A stretch of 13,820 bases of DNA from CAYILC01 sp964364145 (lineage in GTDB: Bacteria; Patescibacteriota; Microgenomatia; UBA1400; UBA12028): contig CAYILC010000021.1 in the NCBI GenBank assembly GCA_964364145.1, positions 1 to 13,820 on the forward strand. Reading direction: 5' to 3'. Made by a program: the position numbers and the translations under genes. A model generated the notes under the pieces. That model was not told the DNA's origin and did no database searches. It saw nothing but the letters and a program-made list of their open reading frames with translations. Shown piece after piece: positions 5,170 through 13,812 of this stretch. The stretch's first letter is position 1. Every line of letters begins with the position of its first letter.

Positions 5170-6975
5170 TTACATTCCCCGAATTACCGAAATATCCTCC
5201 TCAAGTATCTTTTTCCCCTGATCTGAAATATATGGCGTGAATTTATTGAGGTAGTACTCAAAAAGATGGATATATCTCACTTGATCGTGATTAGTTGTCT
5301 CAACGATATGTTCGGCGGTATGGAGAAGTGTGTAATACGGATAGGCTCTGGTAATTTCATTGGATTGGCGAAGAGATTGAATGTCTTGAACAAGCGTTGA
5401 GGGAGTTATGACACGATGAACCGTAACCTCTCCATCTTTTTCATACTCTATAACAAACACCTGCTCTGCTGAACTTTTTTGCACATCAATGCTTAAAGGG
5501 AAAAGATCGCCTTCGCCACTATATGCAAAGATCGATTGGGTAGTTTGAGTAGACGAGTTGTTTTTTATTCGCACAGTGTACTGCCCATTCGTGGGCTTTG
5601 GAATCTCGATAAGAGGTAAAGGATTTGGCGCAATCTCGTTTTCTCCATCCGGAGTAATTGGCCCTTCAATCACTGGGAGTATTTGTTGACCGTCGTGTTC
5701 AACGACAACATCTAAGCCAGCACTTACTGGGATAACAAGATAACTAAGGTCGGTAAATGATGGCTTGAATAGGCGTGAGCCACGAATATTTTGTGCCAGA
5801 ACCGTGCTTTTCACTTGATCGAATGGGTCGTTGATAATAAGACCAGCATTATTTTGGGTAGCCCCACGACCGACAACAAAATGTCCGCCGAGATCAAGGA
5901 TCATTGGCCTCTTTTTATCAATCTCTTCTTTTAATATATTCATGTCTGCACTGCCTCGAAGATATTCAAGAGACGGAGTATCCACATGTGTTGTATGAAA
6001 TAATTGTGCAATTCGTGTTAAGGCAACCCAGTTCACATACCCTTGGCCGAGATATCCGTCTGGTTGAGAGAGAAGCCAATCATTCAATGTTTGAGGATCA
6101 ATGGGGAGGCCGTTTGGCAAAGTTGTGATGTTGTGGTACTGCAAAATCATGACTGCATCTGTTAAAACGCACCCCCATCGACCAATGGTTGGTACGGTAC
6201 TCCAAGTTTTTGCAGAATCGTATGTCGTACTCATCCATCGAGGATCCAGTTGCGAAAGATATGGAACATTGAGCGGGGAAATAACATCAATCGTTTCCAC
6301 AACGACATTATCAAACCATGTAATTGAGTTTGGAATCGAACCAACGCTTGCTCGAAATCCCACAGTGCCTCCATCCAAGTACGGTGGGGTATCCAAGAAG
6401 TTTAATACGAGTTCGCCATCAATATATACCTTGATTGAGTGATCGATACGAACCTCGTTGCGAATATGATATGTGTGGTCTGCTTGGAAAGGGTAATGAG
6501 CAAATGATCCAGGGACAGACCAACCCTGACTCAACGCGGCCTTTTCAAGAAAAATGGCGTTTCCCAGAATTTTTATTGCGAGATTATTTGAAGTATCGAC
6601 AAAGCGCATGGTATAGTTTCGGTCCATGTTTGCTGATTCCGGCATGGTGATGTCAAATGAATACGCGTACGAGGTGTTGGTAGGTAACGCAAAGGCATTT
6701 GCTACAATTTCTGTAAAACATCCAGGGCCGTAAATAATAATCCCCAGGCGTTGCAATAAAATCTGCCAACTTGCCAGCTGACCATTGTTTAAACACGGTT
6801 GTGCTGGATTCCCCCATTGAAAATTACGAGCTACAGTCCAATCTGTAAGATTGTCACGATTAAAGGTGTCTTGAAATATTACGTCTGCTCGCGCTTGAGC
6901 TGGAAATAAAAGTACAAGCGCGAATACAGTACAATAGACGATGAAAATCTTTTGAAAGTAACGCATGAACGCCAT
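5170..6975 (-). CDS. Secreted protein with LamG-like domain and C39-family (papain-like) peptidase domain
   Basis: The product is 601 residues. Residues 1-30 are a clear signal peptide: basic start, hydrophobic IFIVYCTVFALVLLF, then PAQARA before DV. Residues about 31-228 begin DVIFQDTFNRDNLTDW and end with FRASVG...WFDNVVVET, the look of a LamG/concanavalin-like beta-sandwich that often binds glycans. Residues about 234-415 resemble the Peptidase_C39_2 family: NVPYLSQLDPRW with Gln242, GRWGCVLTDA with Cys269, GGHFVVGRG with His365 and INDPF with Asp383, so the full papain-type set is present. The C-terminal 180 residues look like a beta-rich domain followed by a helical tail; no cell-wall anchor was seen. 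The start may instead be the ATG at 6966 (three residues shorter); neither has a Shine-Dalgarno site. The substrate is unknown. Its start faces the glycan operon. Confidence 0.75.
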   Translation of the reverse strand: MAFMRYFQKIFIVYCTVFALVLLFPAQARADVIFQDTFNRDNLTDWTVARNFQWGNPAQPCLNNGQLASWQILLQRLGIIIYGPGCFTEIVANAFALPTNTSYAYSFDITMPESANMDRNYTMRFVDTSNNLAIKILGNAIFLEKAALSQGWSVPGSFAHYPFQADHTYHIRNEVRIDHSIKVYIDGELVLNFLDTPPYLDGGTVGFRASVGSIPNSITWFDNVVVETIDVISPLNVPYLSQLDPRWMSTTYDSAKTWSTVPTIGRWGCVLTDAVMILQYHNITTLPNGLPIDPQTLNDWLLSQPDGYLGQGYVNWVALTRIAQLFHTTHVDTPSLEYLRGSADMNILKEEIDKKRPMILDLGGHFVVGRGATQNNAGLIINDPFDQVKSTVLAQNIRGSRLFKPSFTDLSYLVIPVSAGLDVVVEHDGQQILPVIEGPITPDGENEIAPNPLPLIEIPKPTNGQYTVRIKNNSSTQTTQSIFAYSGEGDLFPLSIDVQKSSAEQVFVIEYEKDGEVTVHRVITPSTLVQDIQSLRQSNEITRAYPYYTLLHTAEHIVETTNHDQVRYIHLFEYYLNKFTPYISDQGKKILEEDISVIRGM

Positions 6976-8029
6976 AATGCCACACCAACCTTACAGATCG
7001 ATTACAAAACACAAACTGCTTTTTTTGTGCAGACTATTTTGGCCTCACATTGGGGGGGTTGAGACGCATGTTCTGCAGTTGTCGATGGAGTTATTGAAAA
7101 GAGGATACGAAATCACAATCATTACGGAGCAACACGACTCTAGCCTTCCATTACTTGAGGAGCAATATGGTATACATATTTTCCGCATTCCTCAAGCGTC
7201 TTTGAAAAACAAGTGGACAATATGGACATGGATGTATCGGCATATTTCGCTGTTGATGTTATCTAATATTGTTCATGCACACGATGTGATGTGGTGGTAT
7301 TGGCCCTTCCGTTTTTTATTTCTTAACAAAAGTACGTATACAACCTTTCACGGATATGAAGGAGCAAATGAACCGCATTTAGGCGCAATTCTTTCAAGAA
7401 AAATGAGTGAGTTTCTTTCTCGCAAAACAATCTGTATTGGAGATTGGATGCGCAAGTGGTACCACGCAAATCCGAATGGTGCCAGTTATGGCGCGGCAAC
7501 GTGTTCTCCCGCATCATTGCGTCAGGTAAAACCAAACTCAATCGTGTTTATCGGCAGACTTGGTGAGGACACCGGTATTCTTGCGTATATTCGCGCAGTG
7601 CAGTTTTTAAAAGGGAAGTATACATTGGATATTTTTGGTGAAGGTCCATTGAAAAACGAGGTGCTTGCATTGATCTATGACTCACCTTTTATCACATACC
7701 AAGGAGAAACTTTGCATCCCGAAAAAGAACTTGGTCGACATCGGTATGCCTTTGTCTCGAGATATCTGTCCATGATCGAGGCTCAACAAATTGGCAGGCT
7801 CGTGTTCGCGCAATGGGACACCGCAATTAAACACGATTACTTGCGGTCCTTTCCTACCGCGGATTGTATGCATATGTTTCATGATCCTAAAGACTTGGTA
7901 AAAGGTTTAGTAGATATACGTAAACATACCGAAAAAGAAAAAAGATTTATCAAAAAAGCACAGCGTTGGGCATTACACCAACGTTGGTCCAAAGTCGCCG
8001 ATATGTATGAGGATGTATGGAAAAAGTAA
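6965..8029 (+). CDS. GT4-family glycosyltransferase (GT-B fold)
   Basis: Retaining GT-B enzymes of family 4 add a sugar from a nucleotide-sugar donor to a lipid-linked or glycan acceptor at the cytoplasmic face. The product is 354 residues (350 from the ATG at 6977). The acceptor-domain glycine motif appears as PHIGGVETHVLQLSMEL (27-43), with VHAHD (103-107) and FHGYEG (128-133). The donor-domain features are FIGRLGEDTG (195-204), FGEGPLK (224-230) and FVSRYLSMIEAQQIG (263-277), which holds the position of the E-x7-E region. No membrane anchor is seen. The start is ambiguous: 6965 overlaps the divergent secreted-protein gene, 6977 would leave a clear gap. It is the first gene of the glycan operon and overlaps the next by 13 bases. 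Confidence 0.87.
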   Translation: MNAIMPHQPYRSITKHKLLFLCRLFWPHIGGVETHVLQLSMELLKRGYEITIITEQHDSSLPLLEEQYGIHIFRIPQASLKNKWTIWTWMYRHISLLMLSNIVHAHDVMWWYWPFRFLFLNKSTYTTFHGYEGANEPHLGAILSRKMSEFLSRKTICIGDWMRKWYHANPNGASYGAATCSPASLRQVKPNSIVFIGRLGEDTGILAYIRAVQFLKGKYTLDIFGEGPLKNEVLALIYDSPFITYQGETLHPEKELGRHRYAFVSRYLSMIEAQQIGRLVFAQWDTAIKHDYLRSFPTADCMHMFHDPKDLVKGLVDIRKHTEKEKRFIKKAQRWALHQRWSKVADMYEDVWKK

Positions 8030-8946
8030 CGATTATTGTTACGGTGTTGAATGAAGAACGTACATTGCCGAGCCTTTTTTCGGCGTTGGAAAAACAAACA
8101 CGAAAACCAGATGATGTCATTATTGTTGACGGCGGATCGACAGATCAAACACATCAATTACTATCATCTTGGAAACCAACCTTTCCTTTTCAATGGTTTG
8201 AACACAAAGGAAACAGATCTGTAGGAAGAAATGCGGCAATTTTTACTGCGAAATCTTCCATCATTGCAATCACCGACGCGGGATGCGCGCCAACACCCGA
8301 ATGGCTAGATAGGATAACAAAACGTCTTATCGCAAACAACTGCGATGTTGTCTCTGGGTACTATACGCCTCAAGCACAAACAAATTTTGAAAAAGGTGCT
8401 TCTGCATACATGTTGGTGATGCCGGATCATATTAACCCAAACCTTTTTCTTCCGGCTACCCGTTCTATGGCTTTGAAAAAAACAATTTGGGAAAAAGCGG
8501 GAGGCTTTGATGAACGGTTGGGCGACAACGAAGATTATGCTTTTGCAAAAAAGCTTCAATACATTGGAGCAAAGATCTGTTTTGAAAAAGATGCTATTGT
8601 TCGATGGTTGCCGCCAAAAACATGGATTACATTTCTTACGCAAGTTTGGCGGTTTGCGTATGGAGATTGTTTTGCTGGAATTATCCGGCCAAAAGTTATG
8701 TTTATTTTTCTTCGATGGGGTGTTTTTATTGGTTTGGCTATGGTAGTTTTTCCACTTTTCTTATTCGTTATGTTTCTTTATACATTTTGGACTTGGGCAA
8801 AAAATCAAAAATATCTTCGTTCGTTTTCAGCGATATATCTTTTACCCTGTATGCAGTTCGCCACAGATCTTGTTGTTATGGTAGGATCTGCCCAGGGATT
8901 AGCGGCAAAAATATTTCAAAAGATTTATGCGAAAACCAATCATTAA
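8017..8946 (+). CDS. GT2-family glycosyltransferase with C-terminal membrane segments
   Basis: The 309-residue product has a GT-A fold of family 2: TIIVTVLNEERTL (5-17), IIVDGGSTDQT (35-45) for nucleotide binding, AITDAGCAP (84-92) in the DxD position, and GGFDERLGDNEDYAF (162-176) carrying the acidic catalytic-base region. Two or three hydrophobic segments after about residue 226 indicate attachment to the membrane, as in enzymes that act on polyprenyl-linked sugars. GAGG (8009-8012) precedes the ATG by 4 bases within the previous gene, with which it overlaps by 13 bases; it overlaps the next gene by 20 bases. The sugar and acceptor cannot be told from sequence. Confidence 0.9.
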   Translation: MEKVTIIVTVLNEERTLPSLFSALEKQTRKPDDVIIVDGGSTDQTHQLLSSWKPTFPFQWFEHKGNRSVGRNAAIFTAKSSIIAITDAGCAPTPEWLDRITKRLIANNCDVVSGYYTPQAQTNFEKGASAYMLVMPDHINPNLFLPATRSMALKKTIWEKAGGFDERLGDNEDYAFAKKLQYIGAKICFEKDAIVRWLPPKTWITFLTQVWRFAYGDCFAGIIRPKVMFIFLRWGVFIGLAMVVFPLFLFVMFLYTFWTWAKNQKYLRSFSAIYLLPCMQFATDLVVMVGSAQGLAAKIFQKIYAKTNH

Positions 8947-11056
8947 TCTTTCAATCATTATTGTTGAGTACAACAGCGGAAGGTACGGCAAAATATTGGT
9001 GCAGTCTTTGCCAAAGCGCAAAGATTGGGAAGTGATTGTTGTCGACAACTCTGTTCACAATCGAGGGTTTTCTGGTGGATGCAATGATGGGGCAAAAAAA
9101 GCAACAGGAAAGTATTTGTTATTTTTAAATCCTGACGTGATGATTGCGGAATCTGCTATTGAAATTTTACTAAAGTATCTTGAAACGCATCCATCAGTTG
9201 GCATTGTTGGTCCGCGATTTGCCAATGCGGAAGGGAAAACAGAGCACTGTTCAACCGATCATCCCACCCCATTTGTCGCCTCGGTGGCTTTGTCATTTGT
9301 ACATACGCTTGTCCCAAACAACGCTCTATCAAAAAAGTACTGGATCAAGGACTGGAATCGCGAAAGTACAAGAGCGGTCGGCGTGATTTCTGGCGCTGCA
9401 ATGATGGTTCGAACCAAAGAGTTTTTTACACTTGGGATGTTTGATGAAGGGTATTTCCTATACTGGGAAGAGTTTGATCTGTGTAAAAGATATCATCAAA
9501 TTGGATTGCAGTCGGTGTATGTTGGTGAAGCATTGGCCGATCATCCGAGAGAAGTTTCAGTGAAACAGAGTACGCAAAATCTTTCGTCAATATTTCGCCG
9601 TAGTCGACAACGATATTTCCGAAAGTTTTTTGGTTTTTTTCCAGCATTATCTCTAGAGCTATGGCTTGGTTTGTGCGAACAATGGCGAGTAATTGTACTT
9701 GTGCTATGGTCACTCTTCTTAAGAGTTGCAGATTTACAACACCTTAATCTTATTGGTGACCAGGGTAGAGATTATCTCCAAGCGATGAATCTTCTCAATG
9801 GAAAAACTTTTCCTTTATTGGGAATTCCATCAAGTATTCCTCGATTTGCACAAGGACCGTTCAATGTTTGGTTTGACGCGATAAGTTTTTGGTTTGGCGG
9901 TGTACATCCATACAGTCCTGTATTTTTTGCTGCGGTTCTAACCACGCTTGGCGTTTTACTTTTGTATTGGTTGGTGGAAAAGCATTATGGAAAAACAATC
10001 GCATTTGCTGTTTCAGTGATTGGCGCTGTTGCTCCTGGAGCAGTACTACAGTCTCGTATGCCATTTTATCTGTTTGCAGTCCCACTTTTCCTGATGATAT
10101 TTTTCAAACAGCTCGTTTCGATACAGAAAACAAAGGCTGTAAGTATTTTTTGGGCAACGCTAAGCTATTGGTTGCTGTTCCAGTGGGAACTGGCAACAAT
10201 TCCGTTCATTATTGTTTTACCTCTGGCTTATCTCTATAAAAAAGTTAAGCTGAAAACTTGGATTTTCCCCACCATTGTTGGAACCATTATTGGGACACTT
10301 CCACAATTGGTATATGATATTTCGCATTCGTGTGCACAACTTTGTGGGCTAGGTCTTTGGGCTGGGTATCGGATTGTGGCAATCTCTGGATTTGATGGCA
10401 AACATGGAATATCACTATCGGGCGTACTCACAATCTTTTCTAACATAGGACTGCAGTTTGAAAAACTTTTTGGACTACACACACTTGGAGCGATCAGTAT
10501 TTTCATGCTTATTATTTTTTCATGCCTATATCAAATTATTCTCTGGAAACAGAAACAACACGATGAAGTATGTATGTATGCGGTTGTGTGTTCTGTTATT
10601 GTATTGATCGGGATTTTCATTCACGGTTCTCCTTCAGAGGCATATGTTCCTCCATTCCTCGTGTTCATACCATTGTTAGTTGCAAAACTATTATCTGTAA
10701 TTCCGACCAAACCACGAACATACTTCGCGATACTTTGCCTTATCTATGCGGTAAGTACTTCTTATTCTCTCGTATCAAATCACTTTTTTGCGCGAGAAAT
10801 AGGTTTACAAATGAACGCCTCTCGATGGATCGTAAGTAATGCTCGTGGTACTGGTATCGATCTCAAATCATACGATACATCTTCAAAAACACCGACATAT
10901 CTTGATAACTATCGTTTCCTTTTATCGATATTTGGAGGAAAATTGGATCCGCAAGGAACACAATATGTCATTTCACAAGAAGAAAGTATCGTTTTACCAA
11001 GTATTGATGTCATGCAACAGAACTATGGATACATACGCGTTGTGAGGGAAATATGA
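8927..11056 (+). CDS. Fusion of GT2 glycosyltransferase and GT-C (GT39-like) membrane glycosyltransferase
   Basis: One continuous 709-residue frame joins two enzyme types. Residues about 1-235 are a rhamnosyltransferase-like GT2: INLSIIIVEYNSG (6-18), VVDNSVHNRGFSGG (38-51), FLNPDV (66-71), ISGAAMMVR (154-162), GMFDEGYFLYWEEFDL (start 170) and DHP (205-207). From about residue 252 there are roughly ten membrane segments. The first is followed by LIGDQGRDY (275-283), the place of the conserved acidic residues in the first outer loop of PMT/ArnT-like enzymes, then RFAQGPFNVWFDA (306-318). GT-C enzymes use polyprenyl-phosphate sugars outside the membrane, while GT2 uses nucleotide sugars inside, so the fusion may couple two steps of one pathway. 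The start overlaps the previous gene by 20 bases and the end overlaps the next by 4 (ATGA). Confidence 0.85.
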   Translation: MRKPIINLSIIIVEYNSGRYGKILVQSLPKRKDWEVIVVDNSVHNRGFSGGCNDGAKKATGKYLLFLNPDVMIAESAIEILLKYLETHPSVGIVGPRFANAEGKTEHCSTDHPTPFVASVALSFVHTLVPNNALSKKYWIKDWNRESTRAVGVISGAAMMVRTKEFFTLGMFDEGYFLYWEEFDLCKRYHQIGLQSVYVGEALADHPREVSVKQSTQNLSSIFRRSRQRYFRKFFGFFPALSLELWLGLCEQWRVIVLVLWSLFLRVADLQHLNLIGDQGRDYLQAMNLLNGKTFPLLGIPSSIPRFAQGPFNVWFDAISFWFGGVHPYSPVFFAAVLTTLGVLLLYWLVEKHYGKTIAFAVSVIGAVAPGAVLQSRMPFYLFAVPLFLMIFFKQLVSIQKTKAVSIFWATLSYWLLFQWELATIPFIIVLPLAYLYKKVKLKTWIFPTIVGTIIGTLPQLVYDISHSCAQLCGLGLWAGYRIVAISGFDGKHGISLSGVLTIFSNIGLQFEKLFGLHTLGAISIFMLIIFSCLYQIILWKQKQHDEVCMYAVVCSVIVLIGIFIHGSPSEAYVPPFLVFIPLLVAKLLSVIPTKPRTYFAILCLIYAVSTSYSLVSNHFFAREIGLQMNASRWIVSNARGTGIDLKSYDTSSKTPTYLDNYRFLLSIFGGKLDPQGTQYVISQEESIVLPSIDVMQQNYGYIRVVREI

Positions 11057-11796
11057 GCGCAGATATCACCGGGATCATTCTATACAAATCAGGAATAGAA
11101 CAACTCGCAAAAGCACTGCAATCCTTACAGTGGTGCACTCAACGAATCATTCTTGTTGACGGAAACATCCTTGATACAAAAGTGCAAACGTTGGCAAAAA
11201 TGAATTTTTCAAATGTTTTTTTTCATTCTCTTGATACATTTGGCGAACAACGAAATATTGCGTTAACTCACGTAAAAACAGATTGGGCAATATTTTTAGA
11301 TGTTGATGAAACCGTATCACCACAGTTAGCTATTGAAATTCAGAACGCTATTTCCAAAACAGATTATGTGGGGTTGTATCTCTATCGACAAGATACATTT
11401 ATGAATACCGTACTAAAGCACGGGGAAACATCCAGAGTCTCACTGCTTCGCGTTGCAAAAACCAAGGCAGGAACATGGGAGAGGCCTGTACATGAAGTCT
11501 GGACTGTTTCTGGAAAAACCAAAACGCTGCAGAATCCACTCCTTCATGTCCCGCATCAATCAATCGAATCGTTTATCGAGAAAATAAACCGATACAGTTC
11601 ATTGGAAGTTACTCTAAGAAAAAAACTGGGAAAACGATTTTCATTTTTTCAACTTTTTTTCTATCCTCTGGGGAAATTCGTCTATAATTATGTGTTGTTG
11701 TTAGGCGTGCTTGATGGGTTTCCTGGTCTTGCACAGGCATGGATGATGAGTTTTCATTCGTTAGTTCTACGAGTAAAGATGTATGAACATACATAA
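11053..11796 (+). CDS. GT2-family glycosyltransferase, WaaE/KdtX-like
   Basis: The 247-residue product fits the WaaE-like branch of GT2, known for adding glucose to lipopolysaccharide core in proteobacteria, though that substrate cannot be assumed here. Diagnostic elements are FGEQRNIAL (63-71), DWAIFLDVDETVS (77-89) with the DxDE metal-binding site, and WERPVHEVW (142-150), then H-rich HVPHQS (165-170) with SIESFIEKINRYSSLE after it. The usual VDSGSTD is replaced by LVDGNILDT (34-42). A C-terminal amphipathic or hydrophobic stretch (about 198-232) suggests membrane association. GAGGGA (11044-11049) precedes the ATG closely, and the start overlaps the previous stop as ATGA. It overlaps the next gene by 14 bases. 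Confidence 0.87.
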   Translation: MSADITGIILYKSGIEQLAKALQSLQWCTQRIILVDGNILDTKVQTLAKMNFSNVFFHSLDTFGEQRNIALTHVKTDWAIFLDVDETVSPQLAIEIQNAISKTDYVGLYLYRQDTFMNTVLKHGETSRVSLLRVAKTKAGTWERPVHEVWTVSGKTKTLQNPLLHVPHQSIESFIEKINRYSSLEVTLRKKLGKRFSFFQLFFYPLGKFVYNYVLLLGVLDGFPGLAQAWMMSFHSLVLRVKMYEHT

Positions 11797-12976
11797 AAAC
11801 ATAGACACTATTTGGAGAAAAACAGTTCGCATACTTTTTCTTGTGTTTACCGGTCTGTTGGTTCTAGGACAGTTTCAAAAGATATTTTTGAGTAGATTAT
11901 CCGCAATGTATTTTCACGATATTGTTGTAGTAGTACTTGTAGGTCTAGCAATGCCACTCGTGAAAAAACACTGGAAAAAACTTACCAAACCACTCTGGGT
12001 CCGATGGCTTGGAACGTTTCTCTTAATAACGCTTATATCGCTACTCCTCGCACTTTTGTTTAACCCGTTTTCCGATTGGATGATCGGAATGCTCTATGTA
12101 GTACGTCTTATTGCCTATGTATTATTTGGTGGTGCTACTCTTTTATATATTCATGAAAAAGCTTTGAGTAGGGAAGAGGTATTTGCCCTTTGTCTGTCGG
12201 TCACAACACTCATAGCTGCAGCAGGTCTTGTTCAATATGTTGCCATTCCCGATGTTCGCGGATTGCAATATGTCGGTTGGGATGACCATTACCTTCGACT
12301 CGTCTCTACGCTTTTCGATCCTTCATTCACAGGAATCATCGCTGTTATTGGGTTTTTTCTTGCTCTGCACCGATTTATTCAGAGAAAATCAGCAAAATAC
12401 ATTGCTATTGCATGTGTCCATCTTTTTGCTCTTTTGCTTACGTATTCCCGAGCGAGCTATCTCGCTTTTAGTGTCGCTCTCATAGTCTGCGCCTTCGAGT
12501 ATGCTCGTTTACGGAAAGCAATTTTTGTCATTGCCTTAGCAACGATTGTCGGAGTTCTATTGCTGCCTCGACCTGCCAGCGAAGGAACGCGTCTGGAGCG
12601 TCTTACGAGTGTTCGTGCGAGAATATGGAATACAACATCTGCAATTCAGCGTTTATCGCCAAAAACACTGTTTATTGGAAATGGTTGGTATCTCACAAAT
12701 GTTGGGAGAAAGAACAACAATATCTTGAGCGAAACTTCGCATTCGTCATCACCGGATAATAGTTTCATTCATGTATTGCAGTCAACGGGGAGTATGGGAT
12801 TGGGAAGCCTACTTATAACAGGAATCGTTCTTTTTCGTTCAACAAAAAGCCTTGCACTCCGTTCAACCTTGGTTGCCATAACCATTGCGTCGTTTTTTAA
12901 TCAGGTGTTGTTCTATCCGTGGGTTTTATTGATAGTATGTGAATTGATCGCTCAGGATGAGGAAGTTTGGGCATGA
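11783..12976 (+). CDS. O-antigen ligase/polymerase-like (Wzy/WaaL family) membrane protein
   Basis: The 397-residue protein has around ten membrane segments and the features of the Wzy_C/O-antigen ligase family, which polymerise glycan repeat units or transfer them to an acceptor on the outer face of the membrane. The motif LLTYSRASYLAF (218-229) marks the conserved segment before the large outer loop; the loop (about 262-330) contains RARIWNTTSAIQ (278-289), FIGNGW (297-302) and SPDNSFIHVLQSTGSMG (323-339), where family members keep H/N-x-x-x-x-x-L-x-x-x-G. Ligase and polymerase cannot be separated from sequence. Its placement after three glycosyltransferase genes, all overlapping, supports surface-glycan assembly. 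No flippase gene is visible in the window. Confidence 0.85.
   Translation: MNIHKNIDTIWRKTVRILFLVFTGLLVLGQFQKIFLSRLSAMYFHDIVVVVLVGLAMPLVKKHWKKLTKPLWVRWLGTFLLITLISLLLALLFNPFSDWMIGMLYVVRLIAYVLFGGATLLYIHEKALSREEVFALCLSVTTLIAAAGLVQYVAIPDVRGLQYVGWDDHYLRLVSTLFDPSFTGIIAVIGFFLALHRFIQRKSAKYIAIACVHLFALLLTYSRASYLAFSVALIVCAFEYARLRKAIFVIALATIVGVLLLPRPASEGTRLERLTSVRARIWNTTSAIQRLSPKTLFIGNGWYLTNVGRKNNNILSETSHSSSPDNSFIHVLQSTGSMGLGSLLITGIVLFRSTKSLALRSTLVAITIASFFNQVLFYPWVLLIVCELIAQDEEVWA
12959..12965 (+). promoter_or_regulatory. Shine-Dalgarno site deciding the start of the last gene
   Basis: GAGGAAG ends 7 bases before the ATG at 12973, which overlaps the previous stop as ATGA. This favours 12973 over the in-frame TTG at 12967, which lies too close to the site. 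Confidence 0.6.
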
Positions 12977-13812
12977 AGACTGTGTATTGGGGATCGGTTG
13001 CGTTGTTGTTTACTTGGTTATTTGTTGCGGCATCAAGCCTTATTCCCATTGATCAATTTGATACTGCATTGAGACTTTTAGCGAGCCACTATGTTTCGCA
13101 GGGACTCATTTTATACAAGGACATTGGCATTGTGTACCCGCCAGGAATGGCTTGGATGTTCGGTTTACTTATTCCATTTGGTTCCATCGCTCAGTATAAC
13201 GCGCTTTCAGCAACCGCCTTTCTGATTATTTCTCTTGTTGTGTGTAGATTCTGGGGAAAAGTAGTGAAACAAAATACAGTATCTATGGCGTTTTTATTTC
13301 TCGCGCTGGCTACCTTTGTGCGATACATTCCAAGTGAGCCGTTTTCGTTATTATTAACAGTTCTTTTATGTGTAGTCCACATGTATTATCTCGAACACCA
13401 ACAATCCAAGGCATTATTGGTGAGTCTTGGTCTTACTTCTGCCGCGCTGGCGTTTTTCCGATGGGATACTGGGCTGCTGTACATCTTTGTTATGGGAGGT
13501 GTGGCTATTTTCCAATCTGTACTTTCGCGAACACTCAAAAAAGACATGTATATTTCTTTATTGGCAATATTTGCTGGATATCTTATGGCAATATCACTTC
13601 TCTTCTTTGTTTTCTCAGGCCAGAATATCGTTGATCAAGTATACAATTTTATTATTACGATTCCCACACAGGTTATTCTTCCTTTCAGGAGACTCCCGCT
13701 GCCAGGATTCCAACCACCTCGCCTGCTCAACGCTATGATTTACGTAGCAGGATTTGTCTACTTAATTGAGTTAAGTAAAGTTTCGTGTTGGTTTTCCCCT
13801 CTGTTTTTCTGA
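12973..13812 (+). CDS. GT-C (GT39-like) membrane glycosyltransferase, short and possibly frameshifted
   Basis: The frame gives 279 residues with about seven membrane segments. The first segment is followed by IPIDQFDTALRLLASHYVSQG (first outer loop with two Asp), then LYKDIGIVYPPGMAWMFG, the pattern of PMT/ArnT-like GT-C enzymes that move sugars from polyprenyl phosphate on the outer face of the membrane. Family members are usually 450-600 residues, so this one is short. The stop (13810-13812) follows an ending, SCWFSPLFF, that does not look like a natural end, and both other forward frames remain open from about 13781 to the window's last base. That suggests either a frameshift near 13780 or a sequencing error; the window ends too soon to decide. 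It is the last visible gene of the glycan operon. Confidence 0.75.
   Translation: MKTVYWGSVALLFTWLFVAASSLIPIDQFDTALRLLASHYVSQGLILYKDIGIVYPPGMAWMFGLLIPFGSIAQYNALSATAFLIISLVVCRFWGKVVKQNTVSMAFLFLALATFVRYIPSEPFSLLLTVLLCVVHMYYLEHQQSKALLVSLGLTSAALAFFRWDTGLLYIFVMGGVAIFQSVLSRTLKKDMYISLLAIFAGYLMAISLLFFVFSGQNIVDQVYNFIITIPTQVILPFRRLPLPGFQPPRLLNAMIYVAGFVYLIELSKVSCWFSPLFF

Noticed and set aside
6930..6935. TACAAT as a -10 box for the glycan operon
   Set aside because: No acceptable -35 box at 16-18 bases upstream; too weak to call.
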